Assembly: GCA_002375765.1 (NCBI GenBank)
Contig: DFMV01000019.1
Coordinates: 7,599-45,416, forward strand
Direction of reading: 5' to 3'
Length of the DNA: 37,818 nucleotides
DNA from: Rhizobiales bacterium UBA3584
GTDB taxonomy: Bacteria; Pseudomonadota; Alphaproteobacteria; Rhizobiales; Devosiaceae
The position numbers and the translations under genes are program-made. Under the pieces are notes generated by a model that saw only the letters and a program-made list of their open reading frames with translations, searched no databases and had not been told where the DNA came from. Shown one piece after another: positions 35,484 through 37,818 of the stretch (positions are counted from its first letter, which is position 1; the number at the start of each line of letters is the position of its first letter).

Positions 35484-35820
35484 GAACTCCCGGCATTTCG
35501 AGGATCGGCATCACCTCAACGCCTTCGCCCGGAAAATGGGTGAAATGGGCGTGATTGCGAAACATTTCGGCCGCGGCCGCGTGGTCCGCCGCTTCGACGA
35601 TTACGTAAGCCGCGGCTGTGTTGGTGATGTCGGCAACACCGTCTGGGCCGACCTTCTTTGTCTTGCCCAGCGGCCCGCCCGGATCGACAATGCGCGATGC
35701 GTTGGCTTCCATCCATTCGCCCCAGGCTTTCATGCCCGCCGCTTCGTCCACCCGGCCTTCGGCCTGCGCTTTTTCGGCGGCCGTCGCCGTTCCTGTATAG
35801 ATCGCCAGAAATTTCGCCAT
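35476..35820 (-). CDS. YCII-like protein
   Basis: 114 residues from the ATG at 35820, with AGGGAGG five nt upstream. MAKFLAIYTG, a helix, GGPLGKTKKVGPDGV and AAYVIVEAADHAAAAEMFRNH fit the YCII/DGPF ferredoxin-like fold; function unknown. It follows the alpha/beta hydrolase after one base, so the two are translationally coupled. Confidence 0.8.
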   Translation of the reverse strand: MAKFLAIYTGTATAAEKAQAEGRVDEAAGMKAWGEWMEANASRIVDPGGPLGKTKKVGPDGVADITNTAAAYVIVEAADHAAAAEMFRNHAHFTHFPGEGVEVMPILEMPGVQK

Positions 35821-35821
35821 T

Positions 35822-36628
35822 TCAGCCTCCCTCTGCTGTATCCGCAAAGAACGTCTGAGCCCGCTCCCAGATCCCTCGTGCCCAGAGATCGGAATGGTCT
35901 GCTCCCTCCTCGATCCAGATGTCGTAGGGATTTGGCACTTCGGCAAAGAGCCGCTCGCCATTCGAAACGCTGACCGTCCGGTCGGCGGTGCCATGCGCCA
36001 CAAACACCGGTTCGTCGACCGCACCTATCCAGTCGTTGGACCTGAACTGATCGAGCATCAGCCAGGCGACCGGTGCAAAAGGGTAGCGCTCCGCCGCCAC
36101 GCTCACCGCCGAATAGAACGGCGTCTCCAAAAGAAGCGCTTCCGCGGCGCGCTGGCTGGACACCCAAACGGCGGGCGAAGCGCCCAATGAACGCCCCCAG
36201 ACGACGATCTCGTCCTCGCGCTCAGCCAGCCAGTCGAACGCCGCAAGGGCATCGGCGAGAAGATTGTCCTGGGTGATTTCGCCCGGCGACAGCGGAAAGC
36301 CGCGATAATCGACCGACAAAAAGCCGTATCCCGCCCCGGTGAACGAAAGGAAGCGCTCGTATTCGGACGAAAAGCTTCCCGAATTGCCCTTGAGATACAA
36401 AATGACTGGTTCATCGCCAGCCGGCGGTGTGTACCAGCCGGTAATGACCTCATCATCGCTCGTCGGAATGGTGACGATCTCGGCATCGAGGTCCACGGCG
36501 GCGGGATCGAAAATCTCGCCGGCCGGATTGAAGAAGAACGCCCGCTGGTTGAGATAGAGATAAGCGAGCAGCCCGCCATAAACGATAATGAGAAAGACCA
36601 GAACGCCGATAACGATCTTCTTGAGCAT
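35822..36628 (-). CDS. Membrane-anchored alpha/beta hydrolase, second copy
   Basis: 268 residues with an N-terminal helix (about 5-26). Triad: Ser147 in GRSLG, Asp216 in HGTADRTV and His245 in GADHSDLW. YRGFPLSPG replaces the YRGYPGSTG of the relative at 26848-27759, and Arg replaces His next to the nucleophile elbow. GGGAGGAAA precedes the ATG. Substrate unknown; likely periplasm-facing. Confidence 0.9.
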   Translation of the reverse strand: MLKKIVIGVLVFLIIVYGGLLAYLYLNQRAFFFNPAGEIFDPAAVDLDAEIVTIPTSDDEVITGWYTPPAGDEPVILYLKGNSGSFSSEYERFLSFTGAGYGFLSVDYRGFPLSPGEITQDNLLADALAAFDWLAEREDEIVVWGRSLGASPAVWVSSQRAAEALLLETPFYSAVSVAAERYPFAPVAWLMLDQFRSNDWIGAVDEPVFVAHGTADRTVSVSNGERLFAEVPNPYDIWIEEGADHSDLWARGIWERAQTFFADTAEGG

Positions 36629-36682
36629 TTTCGATTTCCTCCCGGCGGCTCCGTTTTTGATACCGCCGGAAGCAGGGCTCGT

Positions 36683-37327
36683 CTAGGTCAGCGCCTCTTC
36701 GCCCAGCGCGACACGAAACGCCCGTTGGAAGACCTCAAGCGGCTGGCCACCGGAAATGGCGAACTGGTTGTTGAAAATAAAGAACGGCACGCCGTTGATA
36801 CCCTGCTGGCTCGCTGAGACCGCCATCGCCCGGGTGGTGTCGTTTTCGGCCTCGTCTTCAATCAGCTTGAGCGCTCCGTCCCGGCTGAACCCATGCTCGG
36901 CGGCGATATCGGCCAGAAGCGCGTCGTCGGTGATGTTCTTGCCTTCAAGGAAATAGGCCGCCGCGAACGCCTTGGCCAGCCCATACTGATGCTCTGGTGC
37001 TGCCGAGCGGATCAGGGTGTGGGGCTTGATCGTGGGATAGCTCATCGGCTGTACGCTCATCTCCAGCGGCACACCCGCATCACGTGCCGCAGCTTGAACG
37101 CGCGCCTGCATGGCGTCGATATCGCCGCCATATTTTGCCTTGAGCCTTTCCTTGGTGTTCTGCCCTTCTTCCGGCGTCGTCGGATCGAGCAGGAACGGGT
37201 GATGCAAGATCTCGACGTTTACGTCCTCAGGCAGCGTCGCCAGCGCCTGATCAAGCCGCGCCGTGCCGATCAGGCACCAGGGGCATACGACATCGGTGAA
37301 CAGATCGATGCGGATGGATTGGGTCAT
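36683..37327 (-). CDS. DsbA-family oxidoreductase, FrnE-like
   Basis: 214 residues, no signal peptide. CPWC at 15-18 is the redox site in a thioredoxin fold with the long helical insert of FrnE/2-hydroxychromene-isomerase relatives; GVPFFIFNNQFAISGGQP contains the cis-Pro. Cytoplasmic, acting as a thiol-disulfide oxidoreductase; some members act in oxidative stress. AAAGGA precedes the ATG. It begins a run of minus genes after the AT-rich patch. Confidence 0.92.
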   Translation of the reverse strand: MTQSIRIDLFTDVVCPWCLIGTARLDQALATLPEDVNVEILHHPFLLDPTTPEEGQNTKERLKAKYGGDIDAMQARVQAAARDAGVPLEMSVQPMSYPTIKPHTLIRSAAPEHQYGLAKAFAAAYFLEGKNITDDALLADIAAEHGFSRDGALKLIEDEAENDTTRAMAVSASQQGINGVPFFIFNNQFAISGGQPLEVFQRAFRVALGEEALT

Positions 37328-37548
37328 CGTGTATCCTTTGCGTTGACGACAACATGGCCATTGGCGCCGAACCGCTCAAGTACGCACATCGATGTAACTA
37401 AGTATGATCGGGCCGCTATCCAACTTTAGAGTTAAACCAAAGATTGGTACTGATCCTGAGGCCAAAATGAACTTCAATTGCGAATTTTGATAATTTGAAA
37501 TATATTGTGGCCATATGTACTCCAAGCAGATAAAAAAAGGACAGATTT

Positions 37549-37698
37549 ATGGCCGTGAAACACACACCTACAGGTGAAGTTCACCAAGGATCAAAGGGTG
37601 GAAAAACGGGATGTGGCTTCAATACTAATGAAAACCCAAGCCATTGGGTCAATACGTCCAGTGGGATCACCTGCGACAAGAACGGCTGCAAAAATTAG
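37549..37698 (+). CDS. Small cysteine-containing protein, unrecognised
   Basis: 49 residues from the ATG at 37549, with AAAGGAC seven nt upstream. It begins MAVKHTPTGEVHQGSKGG; three cysteines appear in GCGFNTNENPSHW and ITCDKNGCKN, with one His-Trp pair. The composition is polar, without signal peptide or membrane helix. The spacing C-x19-C-x4-C might bind a metal or be a redox motif, but I recognise no family. It lies in markedly AT-rich DNA unlike the rest of the window, so recent acquisition is possible. A terminator lies about 50 nt downstream. Confidence 0.65.
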   Translation: MAVKHTPTGEVHQGSKGGKTGCGFNTNENPSHWVNTSSGITCDKNGCKN

Positions 37699-37741
37699 AA
37701 TTCGCGATATTGAATCTAAGTCTGAACTGTTTCTACATATC

Positions 37742-37770
37742 AAAAAAAGGGGCCATTTGGCCCCTTTTTT
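37742..37770. terminator. Bidirectional terminator near the window end
   Basis: GGGGCC and GGCCCC pair around ATTT, flanked by seven A and six T. It can end the small plus gene and the minus gene entering from the right. Confidence 0.9.
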
Positions 37771-37776
37771 CCTTAC

Positions 37777-37818
37777 TCAGTGATGGAACGCCTTGACGAT
37801 GGATTCTGTCATCTTCTT
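37777..37818 (-). CDS. C-terminal fragment of an unidentified gene
   Basis: The minus strand gives 13 residues (KKMTESIVKAFHH) and then TGA at 37779-37777, directly before the terminator. The position and terminator make a real gene end likely, but 13 residues do not allow identification. Confidence 0.5.
   Translation of the reverse strand, partial: KKMTESIVKAFHH

Noticed and set aside
1..37818. CRISPR arrays, tRNA genes, insertion sequences, phage genes
   Set aside because: No regularly spaced repeats, cloverleaf sequences, transposase motifs or terminal inverted repeats were seen by eye on either strand.

Overview
The window looks like a chromosomal segment of a GC-rich alphaproteobacterium of the order Hyphomicrobiales, perhaps near Devosia or Pelagibacterium. 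That placement is inferred from gene content and order. It rests on ruvC-ruvA-ruvB-ybgC-tolQ-tolR-tolA, on 6S RNA beside 5-formyl-THF cyclo-ligase, on zapA/DUF4164 divergent from tkt-gap-pgk-fba, and on order-typical genes: RcdA/DUF1465, DUF1192, TrcR/DUF1013, DUF465 and a TIGR02204-type ABC exporter. I see no tRNA, rRNA, CRISPR array, transposase, integrase or phage gene. Most genes are housekeeping and tightly packed, with many 4-nt ATGA/GTGA overlaps.

Layout. 1-4679: Tol-Pal envelope genes and Holliday-junction resolvase genes on the minus strand, interrupted by a plus-strand secreted CHRD protein. 4864-7955: a membrane diguanylate cyclase (+), then yebC, a YmdB-like phosphodiesterase and fau (-). 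7980-8132: 6S RNA (-). 8210-10343: an unrecognised six-helix membrane protein, a DinB-fold protein and a MOSC gene broken by a one-base frameshift. 10340-11015: zapA and a DUF4164 coiled-coil gene. 11201-18485: tkt, gap, pgk, class I fba, a degenerate ThiE-like protein and a secreted Sel1-repeat protein. 18593-22275: efp, an inositol-phosphatase family gene, and a two-gene MotA/ExbB-plus-OmpA stator-like pair with a long coiled coil.

22301-29770: an ABC exporter, rpmE with hairpins in its leader, rcdA, a candidate small RNA with CU-rich anti-Shine-Dalgarno-like stretches, DUF1192, a quinone oxidoreductase, an alpha/beta hydrolase, trcR behind a palindrome-flanked promoter, a TauE/SafE permease and a DUF465 gene. 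29885-35384: a second, divergent DUF465 gene, a siderophore-interacting reductase, an AI-2E-family permease fused to a soluble domain and a GAF-like domain, purE-purK and rpsU. 35476-37327: a YCII-like protein, a second alpha/beta hydrolase and a FrnE-like DsbA protein (-). 37328-37818: an AT-rich patch holding a 49-residue cysteine-containing gene, then the end of another gene.

The observations most worth a second look are the stator-like pair, the candidate anti-SD small RNA, the AI-2E/GAF fusion, the small cysteine-containing gene in the AT-rich patch, the MOSC frameshift and the palindrome around the trcR promoter. No clearly new multi-gene defence or metabolic system is visible; these are leads rather than demonstrated novelties.
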